A stretch of DNA of 36,562 nucleotides from JAEXOD01 sp937930275 (GTDB lineage: Bacteria > Bacteroidota > Ignavibacteria > Ignavibacteriales > Melioribacteraceae): positions 1-36,562 of the forward strand of contig DAIMZL010000019.1 in the NCBI GenBank assembly GCA_036733965.1, written 5' to 3'. Below, piece after piece: positions 1 through 9,429 of this stretch (its first letter is position 1; each line of letters begins with the position of its first letter). The position numbers were made by a program, and so were the translations under genes. A model generated the notes under the pieces. That model had not been told where the DNA came from. It ran no database searches and was given only the letters and a program-made list of their open reading frames with translations.

Positions 1-124
1 TTATATAAATCGTTTTATAATTAAAGTAAGCTAAATATAATTGCTTCCATTTTAAATTAGCTACTTTTAAAAAAGTATCAAATAGTCTCTCCTTCTTAAG
101 TATTAAAAATCTGCCTAATTAACC

Positions 125-160
125 TGTTGATAACTTGTGGATAACTGCTATTTATCTACA
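125..160. promoter_or_regulatory. cluster of three DnaA-box-like 9-mers
   Basis: A perfect consensus box lies on the minus strand at 136-144 (TGTGGATAA, complement of TTATCCACA). A second minus-strand box, TGTTGATAA at 125-133 (TTATCAACA), fits the relaxed TTATC(C/A)A(C/A)A consensus. A third, TTATCTACA at 152-160, lies on the plus strand with one mismatch. Three sites within 36 bp beside a long AT-rich tract are more than a chance single hit would give. They may belong to an origin or be a DnaA control site for the dcw operon. Confidence 0.5.
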
Positions 161-364
161 TTTAAAATTCAAAGGGAATAATTAAATTTTTAACCTAAAA
201 CAAAGTAATAATTAATATGAAATTGATTAAAACAAATATCAACTAAAACGATTTAAATTATTATAATGTAATAAATTAATATGGGTAATAGCGAGGAATA
301 ATTAGCCAACAAAACATAAGTTAAAAAAAAATAAAAAAATGTTATAAAAAAAGTATCAAAAAAC

Positions 365-396
365 TTGCTTTTTAAACTAAAATACTGTTATTTTAC
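365..396 (+). promoter_or_regulatory. candidate promoter of the dcw operon
   Basis: TTG at 365-367 is followed after 21 bases by TATTTTAC at 389-396, a partial match to the Bacteroidota -33/-7 pattern (TTG, about 20 bases, TAnnTTTG); the final TTTG is imperfect. Transcription would start near 400, inside the possible MraZ operator. Weak support from sequence alone. Confidence 0.3.
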
Positions 397-402
397 ACCT
401 TA

Positions 403-432
403 GTGGGAAAAAATGTTGAAAAATGTCAAAAA
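403..432 (+). promoter_or_regulatory. candidate MraZ operator (three 10-bp units)
   Basis: GTGGGAAAAA (403-412), ATGTTGAAAA (413-422) and ATGTCAAAAA (423-432) form three degenerate 10-bp direct repeats ending 16 bases before mraZ. MraZ of other bacteria binds TGGGN-type direct repeats with a 10-bp period in its own promoter. Only the first unit keeps the GTGGGA core, so this is a degenerate match. Confidence 0.4.
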
Positions 433-448
433 TTTAAGAAGAAAATAG

Positions 449-889
449 ATGTTTTACGGAAGTTACACATATTCGTTAGATGCTAAAAGTAGATTAAGCA
501 TACCGGTTAAGTTTAGACGCAATTTAAACCCGGATGCTGCCGAAACTTTTATGATGACACGCGGCATACAGCAATGTGTGTACGTATATCCAAAAGATTT
601 ATGGGAAGCTGACGTTGAACCACGAATTAAGAACTTAGATGAATTTGACATTAAAGAGTCATCATTTATGTGCTTATTGCTGGAATATGCCAACGAAGAT
701 GTATTAGATTCACAATCGCGTTTGCTTATACCAAAAGCATTAACTGATTTTGCAGAAATCGAAAAAGAAGTGTTCATTTTAGGCGCAAGAAACCATTTAG
801 AGCTTTGGAATCCGCAGATTTATCAAAAATTCAAATCGACTATTCCTAAGTCTTATGCGGAAATTGCTGCCGAAGTAATGAAGAAATAA
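449..889 (+). CDS. mraZ: transcriptional regulator MraZ
   Basis: MraZ is a ring-forming DNA-binding protein that controls the dcw operon and often represses it. The 146-residue product has the two expected SpoVT/AbrB-like repeats, each with the DxxxR signature: D11-A-K-S-R15 and D87-S-Q-S-R91. Length is typical of the family. The start ATG is preceded by AAGAAG (436-441) as a weak ribosome site. rsmH starts 4 bases after its stop, the standard gene order. Repeats at 403-432 may be its own operator. Identification is secure from length, motifs and position. Confidence 0.96.
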   Translation: MFYGSYTYSLDAKSRLSIPVKFRRNLNPDAAETFMMTRGIQQCVYVYPKDLWEADVEPRIKNLDEFDIKESSFMCLLLEYANEDVLDSQSRLLIPKALTDFAEIEKEVFILGARNHLELWNPQIYQKFKSTIPKSYAEIAAEVMKK

Positions 890-893
890 AAAG

Positions 894-1814
894 ATGGAAA
901 AACATATACCGGTTTTACCCGAGATTAGCGTTCTTTATATACTGAATAATGTTAACGGAAATTATTTTGATGCTACGTTAGGCTTTGGCGGGCACACAAA
1001 GTTGCTTTTAGATAAATTAGGCATAAAAGCAAGCGTTGTATGCACCGATAAGGACATTGAAGCAATAAATTATTGCAAGGATAAGTTTAAAGACGATCAC
1101 CGAGTTTCGATTTATAATGCAAGTTTTACGGAAATTGATAAAATTTCAAAAATTGAGTTCATTGAAAAATTTGACGGAATATTAGCCGATTTAGGAGTAT
1201 CTTCATATCAATTAGATAATAAAGATTCAGGGTTTACTTACCGAGAAGATACTTATTTAGATTTACGAATGGATAAATCGACCGGAATTAGTGCCGCAGA
1301 TGTGCTTAATACTTATAAGCAAGATGAAATAGCGGATATATTGTTTAACTACGGTGAAGAAAGAAAATCTCGTTTAATTGCCAAACTAATTGTTGAAAAA
1401 CGAACGATTACTCCTATTACAACTACCAAGCAATTACGGGAAATTGTAGAAAAAGTTGCACCGATAGAAAAAAGTGCTTCATCATTATCTCGTGTATTTC
1501 AGGCATTACGTATTTACGTTAATAACGAACTTGAAGATTTGAAAATTTTCCTGGAAAAAGCAATTGAACTGCTTAAACCGGGAGGTAGAATTGCCGTAAT
1601 ATCGTATCACTCGTTAGAAGATAGAATAGTTAAAGAAGTCTTTAAATTTGCAGCAAAAGATTGTATCTGTCCGCCCAATATACCAATATGTGTTTGCAAC
1701 AAAAAACAAACATTAAAACTTGTAACTAAAAAACCTATTATACCGGATGGTGACGAAGTTAATAAAAACCGCCGCAGCCGAAGTGCCAAGTTACGAGTTG
1801 CTGAAAGAGTATGA
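894..1814 (+). CDS. rsmH: 16S rRNA (cytosine(1402)-N(4))-methyltransferase RsmH
   Basis: RsmH (MraW) uses S-adenosylmethionine to methylate N4 of C1402 in the decoding centre of 16S rRNA. The 306-residue protein opens with the family hallmark 'HIPVLPE' (4-10) and has SAM-binding motif I around D26-ATLGFGGHT. Downstream it has 'DLGVSSYQLD' and, near the C-terminus, 'ISYHSLEDRIVK', both characteristic. Its stop overlaps the ftsL start (ATGA, 1811-1814), so translation is probably coupled. Confidence 0.97.
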   Translation: MEKHIPVLPEISVLYILNNVNGNYFDATLGFGGHTKLLLDKLGIKASVVCTDKDIEAINYCKDKFKDDHRVSIYNASFTEIDKISKIEFIEKFDGILADLGVSSYQLDNKDSGFTYREDTYLDLRMDKSTGISAADVLNTYKQDEIADILFNYGEERKSRLIAKLIVEKRTITPITTTKQLREIVEKVAPIEKSASSLSRVFQALRIYVNNELEDLKIFLEKAIELLKPGGRIAVISYHSLEDRIVKEVFKFAAKDCICPPNIPICVCNKKQTLKLVTKKPIIPDGDEVNKNRRSRSAKLRVAERV

Positions 1815-2131
1815 AAAATAAATTTTTATTAAAATCATTATTAATATTTGCTTTTGTAGCAATTGTATTATCCGCTTATATTGTTTCGACATTGGAAATA
1901 CGCAAGCTTACAAAAGCTAAAGTAACTATGGAAGACAGCTTAAAGCTTGTTTCGGAAAAAATAAACGATCGTTTAATTGAAATTCAAAAATTGAGTGCAG
2001 AAAATCGAATTGTTAAAATGGCGGTTGATAGCTTAAAAATGGAATACAATAACGAAGGTATGATTGAAATTAATTTGTCTAAAAATAAAATAAAAAGTTT
2101 AGAAAAAAGATTAAATAGTATTTATGAATAA
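1811..2131 (+). CDS. ftsL: FtsL-like cell division protein
   Basis: This is a 106-residue bitopic membrane protein: a short basic N-terminus, one membrane helix at about residues 6-26, then a helical, coiled-coil-prone extracytoplasmic part rich in Leu, Lys and Glu. FtsL proteins diverge too far for motif recognition, so the call rests on size, topology and the fixed position between rsmH and the septal transpeptidase. In the divisome, FtsL with FtsB/DivIC and FtsQ links the Z ring to FtsWI. It overlaps rsmH by 4 bases and ftsI by 8. Confidence 0.8.
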   Translation: MKNKFLLKSLLIFAFVAIVLSAYIVSTLEIRKLTKAKVTMEDSLKLVSEKINDRLIEIQKLSAENRIVKMAVDSLKMEYNNEGMIEINLSKNKIKSLEKRLNSIYE

Positions 2132-4118
2132 CCGTAGAATTATTTTTTTATTATCACTTATTGTTCTTTTTTTGCCGGTAAGAATTGTACTACATTTATA
2201 TAAAACTCAAATTACAGAGCATGATAAATGGTTATATTTGGCAGAAAAACAACAAAAAAGAACCGTGACGGCTGTTGCCGATAGGGGAGTTATTACAGAT
2301 AGAAACGGTGAGATTCTTGCTTATTCAAAAGATGAAAAATCTTATTATATAGATAAACGAATGTTAATTCGTAAAAAAGATAAAGATACTTTATTAAGTA
2401 CTTTTAGCAGAGTATTTGGTAAAAGTAAAAATTATTATGCAAATTTAATTAAAAACGGAAATAGAAATATTCTTTTAGAAGAAAAGGTTGCAAAAGATAA
2501 AGCAATATTATTAAGCAACTTTGTTATCGATCCTTTAATTAAAAAGGAAGATAATACTCGCGTTTATCCGTACGGACAATTAGCCGGACATATTTTAGGT
2601 TACGTTGATAAAAACTTTAACGGTCAAGAAGGACTTGAAAAAAAGTATAATAATATTTTAAAAGGCGAAAACGGCACTTTAACAATTGAGTGCGATGTTT
2701 TTGGAAACCTTGTTACTATTGACGAAAAATTATCGCAAAGACCTAAAAACGGTGCTACAATTAGTTTGACAATAAATGCAACTTATCAAAAAATATTAGA
2801 AGAAGAAATACAAAAAGGAATTGAGCAATACGGAGGTCAAGCCGCTTCGGGAATAATTATGGATCCGAATACAGGTGAAATTTTAGCTTTATCTAATTAT
2901 CCGATGTTCGACCCAAATAAGTATAACAAATTTAGCGGAGAACAGAGGAAAAATAGAGCTTTGACAGATCCTTACGAACCCGGAAGTACAATTAAACCGG
3001 TTGTTATGAGTATTTTATTGGAAGAAAATAAAGTAAGAGCAAACGAATTTGTAAATACTTTTAACGGAACTTATTCAACAAACGGAGTAAAAATAAGGGA
3101 TACTCACGAGTATTCTTCATTATCTGTAAAAGATATTGTTGTAAATAGCAGTAACATTGGTATGGCTGTTTTAAGCGATAGGTTAGATAAGGAAGTGTTT
3201 TATAAATACTTACGCGATTTTGGTTTCGGTAATCAAACATCCATCGGTCTGCCGAGTGAATCTTCGGGATTGTTAAAGAGACCGGATAGATTTGATAAAC
3301 TTAGTAAAATGTTTATGTCGTTTGGTTACGAAATTCTTGTTACTCCAATCCAAATAGTTTCTGCTTATTGTGCGTTAGTAAACGGCGGTGTGTTATATCA
3401 ACCTCAGTTAGTTAAACAAATAAAATATAGTGATAACTCGGTTGAAGATTTTAAACCTATAAAATTAAGAAACGTAATTAGCACAAAAACTTCAAATATA
3501 ATTAAAAGTTTTATGTATGAAGTTGTTGAGCACGGAACTGCAAAAAATGCAAAAATTGAAAATATAATGGTAGGAGGAAAAACAGGAACAACCCAAAGAC
3601 TGGAAAATAATTCTTATTCAAAAAGCAGTTATTTTACTTCTTTTGTTGGTTTTTTCCCTATTGACGAACCAAAAGTTGTATGTTATATAATGGTAAGTTC
3701 TCCTGAAAAAGCAAAATACGGAGGAAGCGTTGCTGCTCCTATTTTTAAGAAAGTTGCAGATAGACTTGTAGAAGCAGATTATAATCTTCGTCCCGATTTT
3801 TCGATTAAATCGGCATCCGTTTTAAAGGAAGAACTTAAAAAAGATAAAATAAAAGGAAATACTAACGTATATAGTGATATTTCCAAAAATAGTGTTAAAA
3901 ATAAAAAGAAAGTTTATAAAATTGAAAACGGAATGCCTAACTTAGTTAATCTTAGCATGCGTGATGCCGTTGCAATATTAACGGAATTAGGAATTAAATA
4001 TAAAGTAAACGGAAAAGGAAAAGTAATTAATCAGACTGTTAATCCTGGTAAAAAAATTAATACAAATACAGTATGTACAATTGAGTGTCAACCTGTTAAA
4101 AAGGTAATAACCGAATGA
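2124..4118 (+). CDS. ftsI: septal peptidoglycan transpeptidase (class B PBP, PBP3/FtsI-like) with PASTA domain
   Basis: FtsI crosslinks septal peptidoglycan together with the glycosyltransferase FtsW. The 664-residue protein has an N-terminal membrane anchor (about 5-25), a PBP dimerisation domain beginning near 'DRGVITDRNGEILA' (53-66), and a penicillin-binding transpeptidase domain. The three active-site motifs are intact: S288-T-I-K291 (nucleophile Ser288), S342-S-N344 and K486-T-G488. A C-terminal PASTA-like domain (about 604-660) is seen in the SpoVD/PBP2x-type branch and in many Bacteroidota. It overlaps ftsL by 8 bases and murE by 4. Confidence 0.94.
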   Translation: MNNRRIIFLLSLIVLFLPVRIVLHLYKTQITEHDKWLYLAEKQQKRTVTAVADRGVITDRNGEILAYSKDEKSYYIDKRMLIRKKDKDTLLSTFSRVFGKSKNYYANLIKNGNRNILLEEKVAKDKAILLSNFVIDPLIKKEDNTRVYPYGQLAGHILGYVDKNFNGQEGLEKKYNNILKGENGTLTIECDVFGNLVTIDEKLSQRPKNGATISLTINATYQKILEEEIQKGIEQYGGQAASGIIMDPNTGEILALSNYPMFDPNKYNKFSGEQRKNRALTDPYEPGSTIKPVVMSILLEENKVRANEFVNTFNGTYSTNGVKIRDTHEYSSLSVKDIVVNSSNIGMAVLSDRLDKEVFYKYLRDFGFGNQTSIGLPSESSGLLKRPDRFDKLSKMFMSFGYEILVTPIQIVSAYCALVNGGVLYQPQLVKQIKYSDNSVEDFKPIKLRNVISTKTSNIIKSFMYEVVEHGTAKNAKIENIMVGGKTGTTQRLENNSYSKSSYFTSFVGFFPIDEPKVVCYIMVSSPEKAKYGGSVAAPIFKKVADRLVEADYNLRPDFSIKSASVLKEELKKDKIKGNTNVYSDISKNSVKNKKKVYKIENGMPNLVNLSMRDAVAILTELGIKYKVNGKGKVINQTVNPGKKINTNTVCTIECQPVKKVITE

Positions 4119-5584
4119 AAAAACGATTAGCTGAATTATTAAATAATGTTAGAGTGATTCAAGTAACCGGAAAAGCCGAGTTAAATGAAATCGATAATAT
4201 TTCAATTAATAGTAATTTGGTTAAAAAGGGAACAATCTTTTTTGCAATTAAAGGTTATAAGACTGACGGACATAAATTTATTATTGATGCTATAAATAAA
4301 GGCGCTTCGGCAATTGTTTTGGAAGACAATAGTTTTGCACCCGAGCAGTTATTTATACATAGCGGTTGTGTTAAAATATTAGTTGAAAATAGCAGAAAAG
4401 CATTGGCGGATATCTCAGCTGCTTTATATGATAACCCTACTAAAAGATTAAAACTAATAGGTATTACGGGTACCAAAGGTAAAACAACGACCACTAATTT
4501 TATTAAAACAGTTTTTGGCGGCGTTAAATGTGGGTTAATAGGAACGATAAAAATTGATTTAGGAAAGAGTCAAATAGATAGCAAGTTAACTACTCCGGAA
4601 GCAAACGATTTGAATAAATATTTTTCACAAATGCTTTCCGAAGGGTGTAATGCTGCAGTAATGGAAGTATCGTCTCACTCGCTTGAGCTTAAAAGAGTTG
4701 ATAATTTAGATTTTGATATTGCTATTTTTACAAATCTTGCTCACGATCATCTTGATTTTCACGGTACTTTTGAAAACTATTTGAAAGCAAAGAAAAAATT
4801 GTTTGACGGATTAAAATCGGATGCCGTTGCAATAATTAATGCTGACGATAAAGTTAGTAAAAAGCTTGTTAAAAATTGTAAAGCAAAAGTATTTACATAC
4901 GGAGTAAGTAAAAAAGCCGATTTTACAATGTCTGATGTAGTCTATTCGTTAGACGGTACTAAATTTAAAGTAAGTTATAATAATACTACTTATAAATTAG
5001 AAACAAAACTAATCGGCATTTTTAATGCATATAATGCTTGCAGTGCATTTGCCGCAGGGGTAACTAACGGTATTAACCCAAATAAGGTTATTAAAGAAAT
5101 AAGGAACACACCACAAGTTCCGGGAAGGTTTGAAGTTATAAGCAAGGGGAATAAAAAAGCAATTGTAGATTACTCGCACACACCTGAAAGTTTACAGCAT
5201 ACATTAAACGCAATAAGAGAAATTAATAAAAATAATCTGCCTATTTTTACTGTTTTTGGTTGCGGAGGCGATCGTGATAAGACAAAACGACCGATTATGG
5301 GAAATATTGCAAGCAGCCTTAGCAGTATTGCAGTGGTAACTTCCGATAATCCACGCACCGAAGACCCAAATAAAATTATAGAAGATATTTTGCAAGGAAT
5401 TAAAGGCGATAATTACAAAGTTTTAGTAGATAGAGAAGAAGCAATAAAATATGCCATTACAAATTCCCCTGATAATGCAATTATACTTGTAGCCGGTAAA
5501 GGACATGAGGATTATATTGAAGTTAACGGTGTAAGAACACATTTTAGTGATAAAGAAAAAGTTACGGAATTTTTAAATTTATGA
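4115..5584 (+). CDS. murE: UDP-MurNAc-L-Ala-D-Glu:meso-diaminopimelate ligase MurE
   Basis: MurE adds the third stem-peptide residue to UDP-MurNAc-dipeptide, using ATP, in the cytoplasm. The 489-residue protein has the Mur-ligase P-loop GTKGKT (119-124) and the central 'EVSSHSLELKRV' segment. The amino-acid selectivity motif is D411-N-P-R414, which in characterised MurE enzymes marks meso-diaminopimelate rather than lysine, so the wall is predicted to be of the DAP type. The ATG overlaps the ftsI stop and the stop overlaps the murF start (ATGA at both ends). Confidence 0.96.
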   Translation: MKKRLAELLNNVRVIQVTGKAELNEIDNISINSNLVKKGTIFFAIKGYKTDGHKFIIDAINKGASAIVLEDNSFAPEQLFIHSGCVKILVENSRKALADISAALYDNPTKRLKLIGITGTKGKTTTTNFIKTVFGGVKCGLIGTIKIDLGKSQIDSKLTTPEANDLNKYFSQMLSEGCNAAVMEVSSHSLELKRVDNLDFDIAIFTNLAHDHLDFHGTFENYLKAKKKLFDGLKSDAVAIINADDKVSKKLVKNCKAKVFTYGVSKKADFTMSDVVYSLDGTKFKVSYNNTTYKLETKLIGIFNAYNACSAFAAGVTNGINPNKVIKEIRNTPQVPGRFEVISKGNKKAIVDYSHTPESLQHTLNAIREINKNNLPIFTVFGCGGDRDKTKRPIMGNIASSLSSIAVVTSDNPRTEDPNKIIEDILQGIKGDNYKVLVDREEAIKYAITNSPDNAIILVAGKGHEDYIEVNGVRTHFSDKEKVTEFLNL

Positions 5585-6969
5585 GCAACATTTTAATAAG
5601 CGCCCAAGAAATACTTAATATTTCCGGATTTACATTAGTAAAAGGAAATTTAAGTTCCGTGTTTAACAATGTGGTAATTGATAGCCGCAAAGTTAAAAGC
5701 GGTAGCTTGTTTATTGCAGTTAAAGGGGAAAAATACGATGGCCATAATTTTATTAAGGACGTAGAAGCCGAAGGTGCCGAAGGCGTAATTATTAGCAACG
5801 ATAATTTGGAATTAGCAGAAAATTTTAACGGTACTGTTATATCTTATAGTGATACTATTGTTGCATTGGGCAAAATAGCAAATATTTGGAGGAATAAATT
5901 AAAAGCGAAAGTAATTGGTATTACCGGAAGTAACGGTAAAACTACTACTAAAGAATTTTTATCAATTATTCTTTCCGAAAAATATAAAGTTAATAAAACA
6001 GAATACAATAATAATAATCATATAGGTGTTCCCTTAACAATACTTTCGACTGACGAAACTGTTGAAATATTAGTACTGGAACACGGTACAAATCATTTTG
6101 GCGAAATAGACTATACTGCTAAAATTTCAACTCCGGATATTGGAATTATTACAATAATAGGTGATTCGCACCTTGAATATTTGATTGATAGAAACGGCGT
6201 TCTTAACGAAAAATATGCCTTATTTGAAGAAACAATAAAAAATAACGGGCATATATTTGTAAATGTCGATGATGAATTAATATACAAAAAATGCAGAGAT
6301 ATAAATAATAAAGTAACTTTCGGATTTACTGATAGCCCTGATGTAAAAGGGGAAATAATAGGTTTAGATAATTACGGAAGAACCAAATTAGAAGTTTGCT
6401 ATTTAAATAGAAAAATTAATTTATCATTACCCGTATTTGGAATCACTTCGGCAAAAAATGTACTATCTGCAGTAAGTATTGCCTATAGGTTAGGTTTATC
6501 AGATGAAGAAATAATAAGCGGTGTGCAAAAATTAGGATTAGTAAAAGGGAGATTAAATATATCCGAAATTAACAGCACCGTAATTGTTGATGATACATAT
6601 AATGCAAATCCCGAAAGCATGAAAGCCGCAATCGATTTAATTAATTCAATTGATGTAAAACCGATAAAAATTGCGGTTTTGGGAGATATGTTTGAACTTG
6701 GTGAACTAAGTATTAAAAAGCATATTGAGCTTGCCGAATATATAAAAAATAGTAATGTCAGCTTTGTATATCTACTTGGCAATTATACAAAATATACAAG
6801 CGAAAAATTAAGCGATTTGGGAATTAAAAACGAGCATTATGAGGAAAGAGAGTTGTTGGAAAAGAAATTATCCGAACTTAATATCGATAATAGTCTTTTC
6901 TTATTTAAAGGTTCTCGCGGAATGAAAATGGAACAGTTTATACCAATAATTGCGGAGAGAGTGAGCTAA
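5581..6969 (+). CDS. murF: UDP-MurNAc-tripeptide:D-Ala-D-Ala ligase MurF
   Basis: MurF attaches the D-Ala-D-Ala dipeptide and completes the soluble UDP-MurNAc-pentapeptide. The 462-residue protein has the ATP-binding GSNGKTT (116-122), followed by the family motif 'NKTEYNNNNHIGVPLT', and 'VDDTYNANPESMKAA' in the C-terminal domain; the last is characteristic of MurF among Mur ligases. It overlaps murE by 4 bases and ends one base before mraY. The D-Ala-D-Ala ligase gene ddl, sometimes nearby, is not in this window. Confidence 0.95.
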   Translation: MSNILISAQEILNISGFTLVKGNLSSVFNNVVIDSRKVKSGSLFIAVKGEKYDGHNFIKDVEAEGAEGVIISNDNLELAENFNGTVISYSDTIVALGKIANIWRNKLKAKVIGITGSNGKTTTKEFLSIILSEKYKVNKTEYNNNNHIGVPLTILSTDETVEILVLEHGTNHFGEIDYTAKISTPDIGIITIIGDSHLEYLIDRNGVLNEKYALFEETIKNNGHIFVNVDDELIYKKCRDINNKVTFGFTDSPDVKGEIIGLDNYGRTKLEVCYLNRKINLSLPVFGITSAKNVLSAVSIAYRLGLSDEEIISGVQKLGLVKGRLNISEINSTVIVDDTYNANPESMKAAIDLINSIDVKPIKIAVLGDMFELGELSIKKHIELAEYIKNSNVSFVYLLGNYTKYTSEKLSDLGIKNEHYEERELLEKKLSELNIDNSLFLFKGSRGMKMEQFIPIIAERVS

Positions 6970-6970
6970 A

Positions 6971-8080
6971 ATGCTATACTATTTATTAAATTATTTAAAC
7001 AAACAATATTCTCCTCCCGGGTTTGATATTTTTAAATATTTGTCGTTTAGATCTATTTTGGCGGCAATAACTTCTATGTTTTTGGCTTTTTACATTGGTC
7101 CAAAAATTATAAACTACTTAAAAAGAAAACAGATTGGCGAAACAATAAAAGAAGAAGGACCACAATCGCACAAACCAAAAGCAGGAACGCCGACAATGGG
7201 GGGAATTATTATAATCCTTTCGGTCGTTATTCCGGTATTATTATGGGCTGATTTAAAAAGTAGTTATATTTTATTAACTTTGGCTGTTACAGTATGGTTA
7301 AGTATTGTAGGTTTTTATGATGACTATTTGAAAGTTGTAAGAAAAAAACCAAAAGGACTAATTGCAAGATATAAATTGTTAGGGCAGTTTGTTATCGGTT
7401 TAATTGTAGGTATAGCTATTTATACTCTTCCGGAATTTGGAAGCTACACAACTGAAACCACTTTGCCGTTTTTCAAAAATTTAAATTTTGATTTTTCTTA
7501 CGCATATATTCCGGCAGTTATTTTTATAATAACAGCAACTTCAAACGCAGTAAACTTAACAGACGGCTTAGACGGTCTTGCGATGGGCACTATGTTAATT
7601 GTAATGCTTGCTATGGCAGTTATATGTTATGTATCGGGTAACGTTATTTATAGTGACTATTTGAATATAATGTATTTGCCTTACAGTGGGGAGTTAACAG
7701 TATTTATTGCAGCTTTAATAGGTGCCGGTTTAGGATTTTTATGGTTTAATTTTTATCCTGCTCAAGTTTTTATGGGTGATACGGGTTCGTTGGCATTAGG
7801 CGGGGCATTAGGTGTAATTTCTATTTTAATAAAAAAAGAATTATTGCTTCCCATTTTAGGGGGTATATATTTTATGGAAACTATTTCGGTAATATTACAA
7901 AGGTTATACTTTAAATATACAAAAAAACGGTACGGAGAAGGAAAACGAATTTTTAGAATGGCTCCAATTCATCATCATTTTGAATTATTAGGTTGGAGCG
8001 AACCTAAAATTGTAATTCGTTTTTATATAATTACAATTATTTTGTCATTAATTAGTTTAGCTTCGTTTAAGATAAGATGA
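6971..8080 (+). CDS. mraY: phospho-N-acetylmuramoyl-pentapeptide transferase MraY
   Basis: MraY transfers phospho-MurNAc-pentapeptide from UDP to undecaprenyl phosphate, giving lipid I at the inner membrane. The 369-residue protein has about ten membrane segments. The catalytic signatures are all present: D117-D118 in 'GFYDDYLKV', N195-LTDGLDGLA, D270 in 'MGDTGS', and the HHH triad at 334-336 in 'PIHHHFE'. It is separated from murF by one base and overlaps murD by 4. Identification is secure. Confidence 0.97.
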   Translation: MLYYLLNYLNKQYSPPGFDIFKYLSFRSILAAITSMFLAFYIGPKIINYLKRKQIGETIKEEGPQSHKPKAGTPTMGGIIIILSVVIPVLLWADLKSSYILLTLAVTVWLSIVGFYDDYLKVVRKKPKGLIARYKLLGQFVIGLIVGIAIYTLPEFGSYTTETTLPFFKNLNFDFSYAYIPAVIFIITATSNAVNLTDGLDGLAMGTMLIVMLAMAVICYVSGNVIYSDYLNIMYLPYSGELTVFIAALIGAGLGFLWFNFYPAQVFMGDTGSLALGGALGVISILIKKELLLPILGGIYFMETISVILQRLYFKYTKKRYGEGKRIFRMAPIHHHFELLGWSEPKIVIRFYIITIILSLISLASFKIR

Positions 8081-9429
8081 AAAACATACAAAATAAAAAA
8101 GTTACAATATTAGGTGCGGTACGCAGCGGATTAGGTGCCGCAAAATTAGCTAAAAGACACGGTGCTATTCCTTTTGTTAGCGATAAAGGAGATATAGAAA
8201 AACTTACCGAAGCTAACCAAATATTAAAGAATGAAGGAATTGATTTTGAATTCGGAACTCATTCGGATAAAGTTTTTGATTGTGATATTTTTATTACAAG
8301 TCCGGGTGTACCGAGTGATAGTGCGGTAATAAAAGAAGCACTTAAAAGAGGAATAAAAATAATAAGCGAAATTGAATTTTCATCTTGGTTTTGTGAATCG
8401 CCGATAATTGCCATTACGGGAACGAACGGTAAAACCACAACTACATCCTTAATGCATTATGCAATTAATAATTGCGGATTAGTTTCAAAAGTGGGCGGAA
8501 ATATAGGAAATGCTTTTAGTGATTTTGCAGATACTTTAAAAGAAAACGAAAATGCAGTATTGGAAATTTCAAGTTTTCAATTGGATTATATTGATACTTT
8601 CAAACCAAAATACTCAATTATTATTAATATTACGCCTGACCATTTAGATAGATACGGACACAGTTTTGATAATTATGCTTTATCCAAATTCTTAATATGT
8701 AAAAATCAGGATGAAAACGATTTCTTTATAATTAATAAAGATGACCCAAAGATAAAAGAATTTGAAAATAAAAACGGAAAAGTTAATAAGATTTATTTTT
8801 CGATTAAAGAAAAGGTAAAAAACGGAGCGTATTCGATAGCTGATAAGATTTATTATGCTAAAGATGGCAATTCTGAAACCGTATGTGATGTTTGTGATTT
8901 AAGTATTAAAGGGGAACACAATTTATATAATGCTTTGGCAGTTGTTTCGGTATTAAAACTTATGAATGTTGACAATGCCAAAATAAAAGAAACATTAAAT
9001 ACATTCCCCGGTGTTGAACATAGACTGGAATTTGTTAAAGAAATAAACGGTGTTAAGTATATAAATGATAGTAAAGCTACCAATGTTGATGCCGTATGGT
9101 ATGCGTTGCGGAGCTTCAAAAATCCCATTTATTTAATATTAGGCGGTAAAGATAAAGGGAATGATTATAACCAAATAAAATTACCGGTGCAAAATAACGT
9201 AAAAAAAATATATGCCATTGGTTCGTCAGCAAGTAAAGTACATAACTTCTTTTGCGATATAGTTCCGACTGAAATAAAAAAAGATTTAGAAGATTGCTTA
9301 CAATCAGCCAAAAAAGAGGCTGTAAAAGGCGATATTGTTTTATTATCACCGGCTTGTGCTTCGTTTGATATGTTTAATAACTACGAGCATAGAGGTGAAG
9401 TATTTAAAAAAATTGTAAATAGCTTATGA
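8077..9429 (+). CDS. murD: UDP-MurNAc-L-alanine:D-glutamate ligase MurD
   Basis: MurD adds D-glutamate to UDP-MurNAc-L-Ala. The 450-residue protein has an N-terminal Rossmann-like domain ('VTILGAVRSGLGAA'), 'SPGVP' (75-79), the P-loop GTNGKTT (115-121), 'EISSFQLDYI' and the C-terminal 'NDSKATNVDA' motif, all typical of MurD. The start is ATGA-coupled to mraY and the stop is ATGA-coupled to ftsW. Order mraY-murD-ftsW-murG-murC is the classic dcw order. Confidence 0.96.
   Translation: MKNIQNKKVTILGAVRSGLGAAKLAKRHGAIPFVSDKGDIEKLTEANQILKNEGIDFEFGTHSDKVFDCDIFITSPGVPSDSAVIKEALKRGIKIISEIEFSSWFCESPIIAITGTNGKTTTTSLMHYAINNCGLVSKVGGNIGNAFSDFADTLKENENAVLEISSFQLDYIDTFKPKYSIIINITPDHLDRYGHSFDNYALSKFLICKNQDENDFFIINKDDPKIKEFENKNGKVNKIYFSIKEKVKNGAYSIADKIYYAKDGNSETVCDVCDLSIKGEHNLYNALAVVSVLKLMNVDNAKIKETLNTFPGVEHRLEFVKEINGVKYINDSKATNVDAVWYALRSFKNPIYLILGGKDKGNDYNQIKLPVQNNVKKIYAIGSSASKVHNFFCDIVPTEIKKDLEDCLQSAKKEAVKGDIVLLSPACASFDMFNNYEHRGEVFKKIVNSL

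Larger units (their letters stand above)
1..448. other. AT-rich leader region upstream of the dcw operon
   Basis: I see no convincing gene in this stretch. It is very AT-rich. It holds a cluster of DnaA-box-like sequences at 125-160, a 14-bp direct repeat (AAAAAAGTATCAAA at 69-82 and 347-360), a short inverted repeat (TACTTTT-AA-AAAAGTA, 62-77), and close to mraZ a candidate promoter and MraZ operator. It could be the edge of a replication origin or simply a long regulatory leader; the window starts too late to tell. Confidence 0.6.
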
